Positions 46,190 through 58,475 of a stretch of DNA of 64,000 nucleotides are shown in pieces; position 1 is the stretch's first letter, and each line of letters begins with the position of its first letter. The stretch comes from Epiperipatus broadwayi (lineage: Eukaryota; Onychophora; Udeonychophora; Euonychophora; Peripatidae), in NCBI GenBank assembly GCA_028023455.1, contig JAQFVV010006353.1, positions 2,044,001-2,108,000 of the forward strand, written 5' to 3'. A program made the translations under genes and the position numbers. Under the pieces are notes generated by a model that made no database searches, was not told the DNA's origin, and was given only the letters and a program-made list of their open reading frames with translations.

Positions 46190-46560
46190 AATAGAGAGAT
46201 TTGAACTTAGGATTTTCAGTTTCATATTCAATCTCCAGTCCATTTCAAACAACCAATACACATGATCACACACATGTAAAAAGATAAATGATCCCTAATA
46301 TATATTATGCAAAACCAGTACTCATCAGTTGGCCAGATCATAATCTCACATACACATACAATCAGTACTCAGCTTATATTAAGATAAAAATTCCTTAAAT
46401 TCTAATGGACAGTCTTCAATCTTCTTATCCCTCCAACAATTCAATCATCTATTTATATGAAAAACCAATGATGAAATACTCAAAGCCCTTGATAGATTTG
46501 ATATTATAGTTATACCCATCTATATCTTATGTCAATGTAACTCCTCATATTATTGAATCA
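46190..46560 (-). mobile_element. Hammerhead retrozyme family B, decayed unit
   Basis: Full order of family B blocks on the minus strand. The ribozyme near 46289-46345 keeps CTGATGA and part of stem II, but AATA replaces GAAA. Catalytically dead. Confidence 0.75.
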
Positions 46561-46669
46561 TTACAAATCCATTTATATTAATAGGATGGATGGGCTAGAT
46601 TAATACTATGATGTAACCTATTTCCAAGGCCATATATAATTTATCCATTCATTCAGTATAATGTTTATT

Positions 46670-46800
46670 ATACTATAATAGTCGGGGTGAAATTTGAGTC
46701 TTACTGTATCTGCCATACAGGGAGCCACTAGGCTACTCGAACCTGGAAATTTTGTATAGTAGGCAGATACGTATTGCTAAGATCCAAATTTTATTTATAT
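46670..46800 (-). repeat. tRNA-like hairpin repeat
   Basis: Arms ATTTGAGTCTTACTGTATCTGCC (shortened here to its 5' part) and the complement around 46763-46790 pair to make a ~105 bp hairpin. On the minus strand TAGCCTAGTGGCTCC is a perfect A-box-like block, followed by an anticodon-arm-like CTGTATGGCAGATACAG and a decayed B box. Probably a tRNA pseudogene or SINE head. No other copy seen. Confidence 0.4.
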
Positions 46801-46862
46801 TAACTGTTGGGCCATGCCACTAGCTCAAAAAGATGCAGAGATTTAAAATATACATATTAAAA

Positions 46863-46940
46863 TTTTTTTGTCATGTGTCATAGCATCAGCCCGGGAATGA
46901 ACCCGCTATCCTGGGACAACTGCTTGTAAAGCAGCTAATG
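46863..46940 (-). mobile_element. tRNA-derived SINE (family D), truncated
   Basis: It has the 3' part (TGTCATAGCATCAGCCCGGG on plus) and the variable-arm region, and stops after GCAGCTAA; the A-box part is missing. Confidence 0.65.
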
Positions 46941-48888
46941 AGAAAGATTTACATTCTTAATTTTCATGTTAAAAAAAATAAGCCATGTCCAGTAATAACA
47001 CATACAAAAAAGACATTTATTGATGCATATATAATATTTAAAATTGAGAAATAAATTAATCTTAAATTTGTTATTATTTTTAAATTAAAATTATTATTTT
47101 AGAAAGTTCACATAGATGGACAGTTTATGTCTGTTTTATAATGTTAGGTATAAATAGGCTACATAGATTACTCAGTTAAAAAAACTTTTCAAAAACAATC
47201 ATTCAATCTCAGACTAAAAGTTCATAGCCAAAACAATGCTTGCTTCCTGATATACGGATGCAACCATTGCGATATGAAGATGCCTGCATAAAACCATGCT
47301 GACAGGAATGAGCATCTGCAGCATGATATTATTTGAAGAGAAATGATTCTCAATCAGAACAGGAATGAGCATCTGTCTGGTGAAGGTAATCATTTGGAAA
47401 ATATATATTGAAAATTCTCTGAAATGGTGGTCTTGGCCATCTTACTATTAACACCCAGAGTAAAAGGGAAAACAATGGTGTAAAAAATACGTCCACTTCC
47501 ATTGTAGTGCATCGATTACACTTTCAGGTCATGCATTCAAATGGGCTTTGCTCTGTATGCTAAGCACACTTCACACTACATTGATATAAACACCCATATA
47601 TTCCTCCACCAGCATTGACCCAATTACAAAACAAATAGCATGAAATCAAACCCCTTTAAAATAAACATAAACAATTTTAAATATAAAGTTATTTGTGGTT
47701 TTGCAGAGGGAACCCAGTGTCACTCATCATAAGGTGCCACATTGACAACAATAACTTAAAAGATACATGAATAAATACATTTGGACACTCAACATAAGGT
47801 GTCATATTTACCGATATATATATATTTCACACATATAAAAATCTTAAGAAATAACTAACATAAACATTAACGAGTCTATGCAACCATCTACACCCAACTT
47901 AAATTTAATACATTTTAATTAACACATAACAAAAAAAATGGAAATGATTAATTAAAGATATGCATAAAAAATTATTATTAATAATTGATTTGGAATTTTC
48001 CTTAGGTCAGATAAGAGTTCTTATTTTCAGTTACTAATCGCAAATTTGAAAAAGTTCATATTAGATAAACACAAGTTCATACTTTATGAATTCTGGAAGA
48101 TTTAAAGATCCATCTTCATGATTACTTTCATAGATTGTTTGTCCTCCTTTGAAATAAAGCCACTACTTGCCATTCATTTGGAAAAGAATAGTCATTGGGA
48201 GGCCTCAGCTGGTTGTCAGGAAATTAAATCAATTGCAGACTCCTACATCATGGAGTCTGCAATACAGCTGCAGTTCATATATAGATTAATAGTCAGCTTT
48301 AAGACAACAACAATTAATGAATTCAATTATTTTGGTTTTTGTACATTTATTAGCTTCTTATCAGGATTTTCACAGATCAATCGAACATGGTGTCACTGAT
48401 CCTAAGTTCTAGATGTTTTTTTCATTATGGTCTGTGCACTTGTTGCTGCTTCAGAGTGGGAAACAATCTCTAATTTTTATTTATATCTCCTATCTGACCT
48501 TTTAATTATTTAAGTGCCCCAAGGGCTAGTTTGCTCTATATTTAATTAATAAAACAATCATTTCCATTTTCTAAGATTAAAACATAATAGAAATCAACAT
48601 TTATTTCTATTTTCCTTTAAACAACTTTTTAACAAAAATATTTATCTATCTTTAGATCTTTATTTCCTTTTACAAAAAAGTACTTTCAAATACTTTTTTT
48701 TAAAAAAAAAAAAACTTTTAAAGTTTTCCATCTGTTCGATATATATATATGTTAGCGTAACTCTTTTAATTTTTGGCTTTTAGTTTTTAATAAAATCATT
48801 TTTACTTAAGATTTTATTTTCCCCTTTATTTTAATTTTAAAATAATGTAACAGCATATGTAACCATTACAATATTAAATAGAAAGATT
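46941..48888. other. Mostly AT-rich non-coding DNA
   Basis: No gene recognised. The phrase CAGGAATGAGCATCTG occurs twice 60 bp apart (near 47.30 and 47.36 kb), and a GCAGACTCC..GGAGTCTGC hairpin lies near 48.24-48.26 kb. A 93-codon frame around 48.12-48.40 kb has no recognisable domain. Confidence 0.4.
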
Positions 48889-49080
48889 TGGAGTTAGGAT
48901 TTTCAGTCTCTATAAACTGAGCACTGATTATATTTATGTATGGGAGATTATGATCTGTCCCAATGGATGAGTGCTGGTTCTGCATGAAATATGTATATGA
49001 TGATCATTTATCTTTTTCACATTGTGTGGTCATGTGTATTGGTTGTTTGACATGGATTGGAGAATGAGTATAAGCTGAAA
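48889..49080 (+). mobile_element. Hammerhead retrozyme family B, partial
   Basis: Contains TAAACTGAGCACTGATTAT, the ribozyme region and the following tRNA-like stretch. CTGATGA reads TGGATGA and stem I is disturbed, so it is inactive, although stem II (GTGCTG/CTGCAT) and GAAA remain. Confidence 0.7.
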
Positions 49081-49429
49081 ATTGTAAATATTCAGTATAC
49101 TGAATAAATAGGTTAAACAAAAATTCTATTATACTTCAAAATTTTCATGTGAAAACTAGACCAGAAGATGATAACACTCTCTGAGCATATTCTTCTATAA
49201 AAAACAATAAATAATTCCTTACACATTATCTACAATTTATAAGATACAGACCTCTTCAGATATTTTTCAAATAAAAGAATTATGGGGAATTCTACATCAT
49301 AAAAACCTGTAGTTCATTATCACTTAGAATAGTATTAATATATTAATATTATTATCTAAAACTGCAGGACAGCAATATTTTTTTCTGAAAAAAACTCCCA
49401 ATAATTCTCAATGAATATGACAGTTATCA

Positions 49430-49680
49430 AGTTAATAGCTTTTAAGATCTAAATTTATTTAAATTTGTGCTTGTGTTTAGAATAGTCAAGGAATCAATAA
49501 ACTTAAGAAATTGAAACCAATATATTAGGTAAGAATTTTTTTTTTACTTAAGTTGGGGGATTGAGACTTTCAGTTTCTAAATACAGGTAGTGCTGTTGAA
49601 ACTTTCTAGCATTGGTTTGCATTCATTTAGCATGTTTGAGATTTATTTACCATTATGCAATTTTTAATTTATTTTTACAT
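49430..49680 (-). repeat. Dispersed repeat F, inverted copy
   Basis: Complement of the pair at 44.0-44.6 kb (AAACTTTCTAGCATTGGTTT, TAGAATAGTCAAGGAAT). It lies just upstream of the LTR element. Confidence 0.5.
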
Positions 49681-49791
49681 AATTATGTTTGGAGGTTTTT
49701 TTAAAAGTATAAATTGAATATTCATTAATTGGGCTTACTTATAAAATCAATATATTTAAGAATTTGGAAATATATATATATATATATATAA

Positions 49792-51864
49792 TGTGACAGT
49801 CAGATTATGTATGCTGGTTTAACCTAGTTCGAGTCCTAAGCGAAAGTACCTCGAGGCCACTATACGCGAAATATTAAATAAAGAATATAATAACCTCTGC
49901 CCTATTTCGCCTATTCTCGGGGCTAATTCACGAACCAACAACACCATCTGAGCCACGCATAAATTATTTTTCAACCGGCCACAAAGCTTAGCAACAGCGG
50001 TAGAGACATGGACGGGAAATCCTAAGGAGCTAAAGGCTAAATGTGTAAAGTACTTAAAATATGTGTTGGTGTTTGCGTTATGCGTGCCTGGATCATTGAA
50101 AAGTAAAAATAAAGCATTTAATATGACTAAGAAACTCAAGTTTTTGATAATTAAATAATGTTTAATTACTGGCTTTAAAATATGAATAAGGCTTTAATGG
50201 CCTCCGCTATTCCCCTAAATTACTGCAACAAACTAATTAGACAATAAAAAGAAAACAGGTTAATAAGTTTGCGGTCAAATTCTTTTCTTCCCAATTTTAT
50301 TAAAAATTTCCAACTCGATCTTCTCGATAAAGGACGATAGGTAATAAAAACCTTTCGCAAAGCATTTCTTATGGCTTTGCGCGAAAAACCGGGTTTAAAA
50401 TTAACTTAGAACGTATATAGCTAAATCAAATATACGTGACAAGCTAATGGCGGACAAAAAAGAGGTGTTATCAAAAAGATCAAGTTGGCACACAAAAGAA
50501 ACTGACTAGGATTTAATTAACAACATAAATAAAATTGGAAAGTGATTTCAAATGACAAAAATTAATTATTAAATTTAACCGCAACGAAATACTAAATCTA
50601 AGGAAGAATAGCGAAGGTAAAAAGGTTACATATAGCTAGATAATCCCAAAATATATTTACGGTTAATTCATAAAATGTTTACATAGCAAATACATATAAT
50701 TCAATACAACAATAAGACAATATGAATCAAAAGTAGCATACGAGATAGTTTAATTTAGGAGATACGATACCGTCCTTTTTCCGTGATGTTCCCTACGGCG
50801 TCCGTGGCTTGATCCGACCGACGATAGGTGTTTGTCCGGACAATGAAAATATGAAGTATGGCTTCCATGAAAAGTTCTCCAGACACGGCATAGAGTTCAG
50901 ATGGTTATTGATTGGATGTTAAGGCATTTTGGATGGTATTTAGGAACCTCGGCGATAGGCAAAGCTATGATTTGCCTAGCCAAGCATATCCATTTTCCTC
51001 AAAATACGGTTGGTTTTAACTTGAGCCGGTTCCAACTTCTCCATTGTGTGAAAATGACAGCTGTATAACTTTTTTTTTAAGCACCAGCTAAATGTGAAGC
51101 AAAATCTAAAGGATTTCTCCCAAGAGAACTCTGAATGTACTCTCCAGAAAACTTGGAATAAAACAGCAAGAAAAATCTTAATAAATCGCCTTCACAAGCA
51201 AAATCAGAATCAACTGACTCATTCAAAAGGAAAAGTCTGAATAATCTCTTGTTCTCCCTACTATTTATACTTTCTCTGACAGCTACCTTCCATTGTTTGT
51301 ATGATCTGAGATCTTGATAAGCCTCCCCATGCTCCTTTGTTTCAAAGCAACACTTTCTAAAAATAACTTTAACTTTTTTACTCTAACTTTTTTACTTCAA
51401 AGTTTGAATTCTCTTAATTAAAAAGAAAGAAAGAGAAGGCCATCTTTAATTACGCTTGAATGGCTCACTAATTACAACTATACATTCTTTTAGAAAATGT
51501 TGGCAGGCTTATCTCAAAATCAAATCATACTAAATATTTTAATAAAATTTGAACAACAATATATTATTATTTTACAATAGCATAAGCATTTTATTTCAGC
51601 AGAATTTTGCATTAACTCATATATATATGCTAGATGTATATATATGTATGTTTGACTAATAGGTTAAGCAATTTTTATCAATAGAATGAAATTTATTTAA
51701 AATAAAATATTTAACTGTAATACACATTTAATAAGCATAATTATTTTTAACTCTAATGCAAAACCCTGCTGATATTGAACTATAAACCTAATTTAGGTCT
51801 ACAATACTAATTAAGTTTATAGGAAGATGTGAAGCATGGATTGGACTTCAGATCCATTGCTTCA
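49792..51864 (-). repeat. LTR (3' LTR relative to gag)
   Basis: 2073 bp. At the internal border on the minus strand the bases before TGAAGC are TATTGGGAAA, a short purine tract that could serve as polypurine primer. Small differences from the partner include A/G near 50265, A/T near 50507 and T/C near 51629. Confidence 0.93.
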
Positions 51865-52105
51865 TTTCCCAATAGTTAGTGAGCAAAAAAAAAAAATGTT
51901 AAAAAAAAAATGCTGTTGCTTCAGGTCAGAGGTAAGAATTTGTACCAGGTGAGTTCAAGCCTACTCTTTATTCACTGTAATGTTTAATTTGCTACTACTA
52001 ATAATCTTTCTATATGTTACTATAAAACGGTTTATCCATCATTCATTCTCCTATATTTTAAATCAAGTCCGTGTTGTTTTAGTCTGACTAGCTATATTTA
52101 TGTTT

Positions 52106-53188
52106 TTAATTTCTAAACTTTCCGGGATCCGGTGGTATATACTGCCTTGTATTTTTGGACGGGTTCATGACCCTATCATTTTGGTTTTCTTCTAAGTTCC
52201 CATAATCAATGTCAGTTAGTATCCGAATCGTGTCTTGAATGTCCTGCATTTGAGTGCCTATTAATATTTTCCTTATCCAGGGTGGCATGTTGTGCCTAAT
52301 CATCCTCACTATCTGCATTTCTGGATAATTGAAAGCAGTTAGGGCTTTAATGCGATTTACCTGCCTAACAAAAAACTGAGCATAAGTCTCTTGATGGTTA
52401 GCTGGGTATCGTTCATGCATTATGGAATACATCAAACCTTCCTGCCTCTCTGCACTCCAGTACATTGACATTATTGCCTTCTCATATTCCATAAATGTTT
52501 GCGGTTGTATAGATAGAGTATTCCACCATTCTCTGGCAGATTCTTTTAAATGATGACTGGAGATCGCCACCTTTTCTTGTTCTGTCATATTCTGAAATTG
52601 AAAAAACATTTTGAGACTATCAAGGTGGTGTCTAGGGTTTCCACCCGGTTCCCCTCTAAAACCTTGTATATGTATGAATTTTGCCACCGGAGACGTTACC
52701 GGATTAATTATTATAGGCGTAAGGATTTGGTTACCTTGTTGCGCCTTGATTGGATTGATCTGTTGATGAGTGTTCATTTCCTTTTTATCCACATCCATCT
52801 GTCCATTGTCTTCTCCTTCCTGTATTTGATGCTTGACTGACGTGTCCCAGGCATACATATCCTTCTCTACTTCATTATCGATCAATGATTTAGGTTGTGT
52901 ATCATCTTGTTTCTGTTGCCATTTTAACTGAGTATCCTCATCTGGCCATACTTTTGTTCTGGTATGTTGTTGCTGGAGACCCATGTTTTCCTCCAAACGG
53001 TTCAGTCGTTGAGATGTCATATTCATGAATTGCTGGAACATGTTCCTCATCATTTCATTTTCATGTCTCATTTCTTTGATGAAAGCATCAAAGTTATACT
53101 CTTCATTATGAGTACCTGTTGGCCTCTTGGGAATATTGAGTACTACCTCCTCCTCGCTGTCATAATGTGCGTCCGTCTGTTGGTCCAT
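52106..53188 (-). CDS. gag: Retrotransposon Gag (Ty3/gypsy-like capsid)
   Basis: 360 residues, uninterrupted. Residues 1-30 are acidic; about 33-75 are Met/Asn/Glu-rich and look coiled-coil (DAFIKEMRHENEMMRNMFQQ); 76-160 are polar and disordered. The capsid core follows: FRGEPGGNPRHHLDSL (177-192), SSHHLKESAREWWNTL (210-225), then a helical stretch to about 330. The FxG..P..WL...A..WW pattern is that of retrotransposon gag proteins, which coat the element RNA in cytoplasmic particles. There is no CCHC knuckle or basic tail of usual form; the C-terminus (PPDPGKFRN) ends 240 bp before the LTR. The start is the first Met of the frame, right after the non-coding leader. Only gag is encoded, so the protein could package its own RNA while enzymes come from a relative. 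Confidence 0.88.
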   Translation of the reverse strand: MDQQTDAHYDSEEEVVLNIPKRPTGTHNEEYNFDAFIKEMRHENEMMRNMFQQFMNMTSQRLNRLEENMGLQQQHTRTKVWPDEDTQLKWQQKQDDTQPKSLIDNEVEKDMYAWDTSVKHQIQEGEDNGQMDVDKKEMNTHQQINPIKAQQGNQILTPIIINPVTSPVAKFIHIQGFRGEPGGNPRHHLDSLKMFFQFQNMTEQEKVAISSHHLKESAREWWNTLSIQPQTFMEYEKAIMSMYWSAERQEGLMYSIMHERYPANHQETYAQFFVRQVNRIKALTAFNYPEMQIVRMIRHNMPPWIRKILIGTQMQDIQDTIRILTDIDYGNLEENQNDRVMNPSKNTRQYIPPDPGKFRN

Positions 53189-55870
53189 TTTTTTGCTATT
53201 TTGCTACACAAGGTCACAATTTATTTCTAAACGTATTTTAATACAATCTATATAAGTATATTGTATTATGTATATCTAGGAGCTATATCCTGTATGTGAA
53301 GAAAAAAAATTTTTTGTTCTTTAAAAAAAAATAAGTCAAATATTCTAAATTCTTTATTTATGTTTTCAGAAACTAACTTTGCCTACCTCACGAGGTCCTA
53401 TTTTAACCCTATGCCTATATGTATCTGTTTACACATGAAAATATAAAAAATCCTGCCGTGTCTGTCTTTAATAACTATACCACATATTATTCTCCTCACT
53501 TTACTTTATTTATATTTTATTAAAATACCATTGCTATGTTAATATAACTAAAATAATCCACTTACAGCTTGACCTGGCTTTCTCTGACACCTGAAACAAC
53601 TAAAAAATGCATTTACATTAATACAAGTATATATATATAACGAAATATGTGAGCAAAATATACATAAGTCATGTTTAAACATTATTTGGCTCACTAAGCA
53701 TACATTGTTATTTTGATCATCTAGTATAGTTTAGTCTATTTGATATCCGATATGAGAAATTGCACTTGCCGACAAATTTATTTGAGAAGGGCGCCAGTCG
53801 ACAAGACAATGGCCATATCAAATATACATATTAATGGATAATGATCCAAGCACACATTTATAAGGGTTTATAAAGTTTCAATGCAATTAAAATTTTACTT
53901 TGCGTTTCAGTTCACTTTTAAAAAAAATTTAATTTGATTCTGCTGAACGAAAAAAAAATCTCTGGATGAATAAGTAAATGCTATTTTAAATGACACAATA
54001 TTATTTAAATCTAAGACGTATAACAACTAAGTATGGTAATTTGTCTGACCTGGGTTCGAAACCACGCTACCGTTTTGGTCATGACACACAAAAAAACAAT
54101 TTAAACAGCCTAAAGTACGATTAACAAAACAAAATATATACAAAAAAAAATTAAAATAAAAGTAAAATCCCATGATAACCGCCACTCCGAATTATGAACC
54201 TGGGATCGAAACCAACTACCATTTTGGTCACAACCCGAAATAGATTAACAATTATCAAGCAATTTTACAGAATCACGCATTGAGATCAAAAACTGTTTCA
54301 AAAACATTTATATAAAAACGGGTTTTACCGAACTATAACGAAGTGTATACCATATACACCCATATATATGAATATGTACACACTAAATATGCATATATAT
54401 GACTACATATGAATATACAAACAGATATACCTATACAAATATTTCTTTTTTTATTATGTACATAAATTTATTAGAACGAATGTCATATTGCAAACCGCAT
54501 ACTCCTATTATTTCAGGCAAGTAACGCTGGTCACAACAATGACACGGAAACAACAATTGCAGACATAGACCTATTTTTTCAGGCTACACAGCAATTTAGA
54601 ACTCTACAGTGTAAGGGGTCTTCACCTAAACGGTTACTAGGGGAATCTTCATAAACGATCAGTAAAAAAACAAGGGCTTCACCTAACGGTTGCTCAAAGG
54701 GTCTTCACCTAACGGTTACTCAATAAATGATTCAATAGCATAATCCGAAATGGGAAAAAAAAATCTTAACTAAAGGGAGGCTGACATCTATGTTATACAA
54801 AAATATAAATTAAACGACATACGCATTTACTCTTTATTAAGTTGAAAATTAAGTTTGCTATTTTATTAACAAAACTTATATATATTTGGTAGGACACGTA
54901 ATTACAAAATATTTAACAGTGAACAAAAATTTTGCATGATTATAGCATTCATTCTATATAAAAATGAAATGCAGGGAACGTGAAAAAAAATATTTGTTAA
55001 CACCGTACACTGACACGTGTAATTTTGACTTATCAAAGCTTTCGATCTATGAAAAACAATTCTATTAACGAAAAAAAATTATCTAAGATATTTACAAAAA
55101 TTTATCCAAACGGAAATAAAAATCTATTATGTAATTGTACTTTTTTACTCAAAATATTAACACTACCGTTTATACTATATTTCGAAAAAAACATTATTAT
55201 TCCCAAACTTTTTCATATTTGAGCGATACTAAAAACAATCTAAAGTACGAAAGCTAATTTAAGGGAGGGCGGGTGGGTATATATTTGACACTTCCGCCTT
55301 ATCGAAGCTATCTACTTTATACGAGAAAAAAAATACGGCGTACTGGCCATGACAAAACTAATTAGGATTACCAAAAAATTACTTTAACTCTGAAATCTTC
55401 TTTTCTAATCACACACAAAAAAAAAAACTAACGGCGTGTTAACTTTTTAACTATACAATATTCATTTCATATATATCAAACTCGGGAAAAAAAAATGTTT
55501 AGCTTATAACACCTTTAACTTCTTAATTAGTTAAAAAAATGACATTTAGCTCACGTTAGGAAACAAACTTGGAAAAAATTATACATATATTATTTGATAT
55601 AAATTATTAAACTAAAACTAGCTTCTCAGGGTACTATTAAAAAATTTTTTTTTTTTTTTTTTTTTGAAGAAAAGAAAAAAAATGACACTCATCCACGTTG
55701 TTAGCGTCAGAATCGGAAAAAAATTATACGTCTACCCATATTTTCCTTAATTTAAAACAGAAAAAAAAACATTCCACACACATACAAATGTCATATAGGG
55801 CATTGCAGGGTATGGAAAATTTCGAAAAGCCACACGATGGGCGTCAGAATGCGGAGAAAAAAAAATCTAC
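53189..55870 (-). other. 2.7 kb non-coding leader of the LTR element
   Basis: No minus-strand frame of note. Close to the 5' LTR border the minus strand has CTGACGCCCATCGTGTGG, and about 150 nt further TTCTGACGCTAACAACGTGG. Both resemble the TGGCGCCC-type primer-binding sites of LTR elements but start 20 or more bases from the LTR. A TGGCGCCCTTCTC stretch is at about 53.79 kb. Also present: a three-copy CTTCACCTAACGGTTACT repeat (54.62-54.72 kb) and two SINE-D-tail-like segments, GGTTCGAAACCA...GGTCATGACACAC (54.05 kb) and its relative (54.20 kb). The space probably once held pol or is a packaging leader. Confidence 0.55.
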
Positions 55871-57946
55871 TGTGACAGTCAGATTATGTATGCTGGTTTA
55901 ACCTAGTTCGAGTCCTAAGCGAAAGTACCTCGAGGCCACTATACGCGAAATATTAAATAAAGAATATAATAACCTCTGCCCTATTTCGCCTATTCTCGGG
56001 GCTAATTCACGAACCAACAACACCATCTGAGCCACGCATAAATTATTTTTCAACCGGCCACAAAGCTTAGCAACAGCGGTAGAGACATGGACGGGAAATC
56101 CTAAGGAGCTAAAGGCTAAATGTGTAAAGTACTTAAAATATGTGTTGGTGTTTGCGTTATGCGTGCCTGGATCATTGAAAAGTAAAAATAAAGCATTTAA
56201 TATGACTAAGAAACTCAAGTTTTTGATAATTAAATAATGTTTAATTACTGGCTTTAAAATATGAATAAGGCTTTAATGGCCTCCGCTATTCCCCTAAATT
56301 ACTGCAACAAACTAATTAGACAATAAAAAGAAAACAGGTTAATAGGTTTGCGGTCAAATTCTTTTCTTCCCAATTTTATTAAAAATTTCCAACTCGATCT
56401 TCTCGATAAAGGACGATAGGTAATAAAACCTTTCGCAAAGCATTTCTTATGGCTTTGCGCGAAAAACCGGGTTTAAAATTAACTTAGAACGTATATAGCT
56501 AAATCAAATATACGTGACAAGCTAATGGCGGACAAAAAAAGAGGTGTTATCAAAAAGATCAAGTTGGCACACAAAAGAAACTGACTTGGATTTAATTAAC
56601 AACATAAATAAAATTGGAAAGTGATTTCAAATGACAAAAATTAATTATTAAATTTAACCGCAACGAAATACTAAATCTAAGGAAGAATAGCGAAGGTAAA
56701 AAGGTTACATATAGCTAGATAATCCCAAAATATATTTACGGTTAATTCATAAAATGTTTACATAGCAAATACATATAATTCAATACAACAATAAGACAAT
56801 ATGAATCAAAAGTAGCATACGAGATAGTTTAATTTAGGAGATACGATACCGTCCTTTTTCCGTGATGTTCCCTACGGCGTCCGTGGCTTGATCCGACCGA
56901 CGATAGGTGTTTGTCCGGACAATGAAAATATGAAGTATGGCTTCCATGAAAAGTTCTCCAGACACGGCATAGAGTTCAGATGGTTATTGATTGGATGTTA
57001 AGGCATTTTGGATGGTATTTAGGAACCTCGGCGATAGGCAAAGCTATGATTTGCCTAGCCAAGCATATCCATTTTCCTCAAAATACGGTTGGTTTTAACT
57101 TGAGCCGGTTCCAACTTCTCCATTGTGTGAAAATGACAGCTGTATAACTTTTTTTTTAAGCACCAGCTAAATGTGAAGCAAAATCTAAAGGATTTCTCCC
57201 AAGAGAAACTCTGAATGTACTCTCCAGAAAACTTGGAATAAAACAGCAAGAAAAATCTTAATAAATCGCCTTCACAAGCAAAATCAGAATCAACTGACTC
57301 ATTCAAAAGGAAAAGTCTGAATAATCTCTTTTGTTCTCCCTACTATTTATACTTTCTCTGACAGCTACCTTCCATTGTTTGTATGATCTGAGATCTTGAT
57401 AAGCCTCCCCATGCTCCTTTGTTTCAAAGCAACACTTTCTAAAAATAACTTTAACTTTTTTACTCTAACTTTTTTACTTCAAAGTTTGAATTCTCTTAAT
57501 TAAAAAGAAAGAAAGAGAAGGCCATCTTTAATTACGCTTGAATGGCTCACTAATTACAACTATACATTCTTTTAGAAAATGTTGGCAGGCTTATCTCAAA
57601 ATCAAATCATACTAAATATTTTAATAAAATTTGAACAACAATATATTATTATTTTACAATAGCATAAGCATTTTATTTCAGCAGAATTTTGCATTAACTC
57701 ATATATATACGCTAGATGTATATATATGTATGTTTGACTAATAGGTTAAGCAATTTTTATCAATAGAATGAAATTTATTTAAAATAAAATATTTAACTGT
57801 AATACACATTTAATAAGCATAATTATTTTTAACTCTAATGCAAAACCCTGCTGATATTGAACTATAAACCTAATTTAGGTCTACAATACTAATTAAGTTT
57901 ATAGGAAGATGTGAAGCATGGATTGGACTTCAGATCCATTGCTTCA
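55871..57946 (-). repeat. LTR (5' LTR relative to gag)
   Basis: 2076 bp, about 99.8% identical in substitutions to the other LTR by direct comparison. Both LTRs contain the same 106-codon minus-strand frame at their internal-facing/external end (49819-50139 and 55898-56218). Its identity simply reflects the youth of the LTRs and it has no recognised domain. Confidence 0.93.
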
Positions 57947-57950
57947 ATAA

Positions 57951-58373
57951 TGGTAATTAACTATTATATATACAGTCTTTCAATCTGCAGAAGTACTTTT
58001 GGGTAATTCCTTAACCCTCCTCAACTGGTATTAAATTTACAAAACATAATAAAAGCCAGTTTTTTAATTAACGGATATTTTATTTGTATTATATATATAT
58101 ATATTAATTCTAATATTGCCATCGACAAATGATAACTTTATAATATTATTTCTGGGAGCTTCTGTGTAATACAAATATAATAGTTAAATAGTTGGCATTT
58201 CAGTACAGTTCTCAGGGTTCTGAGGAAAGTACATGTTATAATACTGAAACAGCAGCTATTTAGTTATATATATATAAGTAAAAAAAAACACTAGAATATA
58301 AAAATAAATTTTCTTCAGCTTTCACAATATTCTTGGCATTATGCACTCAAAAATAAAAACAAGAAGTGGAGAA
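57951..58373. other. AT-rich non-coding DNA
   Basis: Flank of the LTR element. (TA)n runs near 58.09 and 58.27 kb. Nothing else. Confidence 0.5.
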
Positions 58374-58475
58374 TATGGTCAAGCATTAGTGGTCTAGCGG
58401 TAAGCATAGCTGTTTTCCAAGCAGCTAACCAGCTTGCCCTGTCAATGCATTTGACATATGAAAAAAAAAAACTAT
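58374..58475 (+). mobile_element. tRNA-derived SINE (family D)
   Basis: Plus-strand copy: TTAGTGGTCTAGCGGTAAGC (A box), CCAAGCAGCTAACCAGC, GCATTTGACATATG then an A tail. The B box is decayed (TGCCCTGTCAATGC). Confidence 0.75.

Larger units (their letters stand above)
49792..57946 (-). mobile_element. Gag-only LTR retrotransposon (8.16 kb)
   Basis: Two direct repeats of 2073 and 2076 bp, beginning TGTGACAG and ending TTGCTTCA, flank a 4.0 kb internal region. A 4 bp duplication ATAA lies at 49788-49791 and 57947-57950, and the target is a TA microsatellite. The LTRs differ by only about three substitutions and four small indels, so the insertion is recent. The sole coding sequence is a minus-strand gag near the downstream LTR; protease, RT, RNase H and integrase are absent. 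It must be non-autonomous, similar in concept to LARD/TR-GAG elements. Confidence 0.93.

Noticed and set aside
48118-48399. 93-codon plus-strand frame
   Set aside because: No recognisable domain, no neighbouring exon signals and composition like its surroundings.
49826-49836. B-box-like AGTTCGAGTCC in the LTR
   Set aside because: No matching A box at a suitable distance; a single 11-base match in a 2 kb LTR is weak.
49819-50139. 106-codon frame repeated exactly at 55898-56218
   Set aside because: Its conservation is explained by the near-identity of the two young LTRs; no domain recognised, so it is not called a gene.
52550-53230. Plus-strand frames opposite gag
   Set aside because: Antisense shadows of the gag coding sequence.
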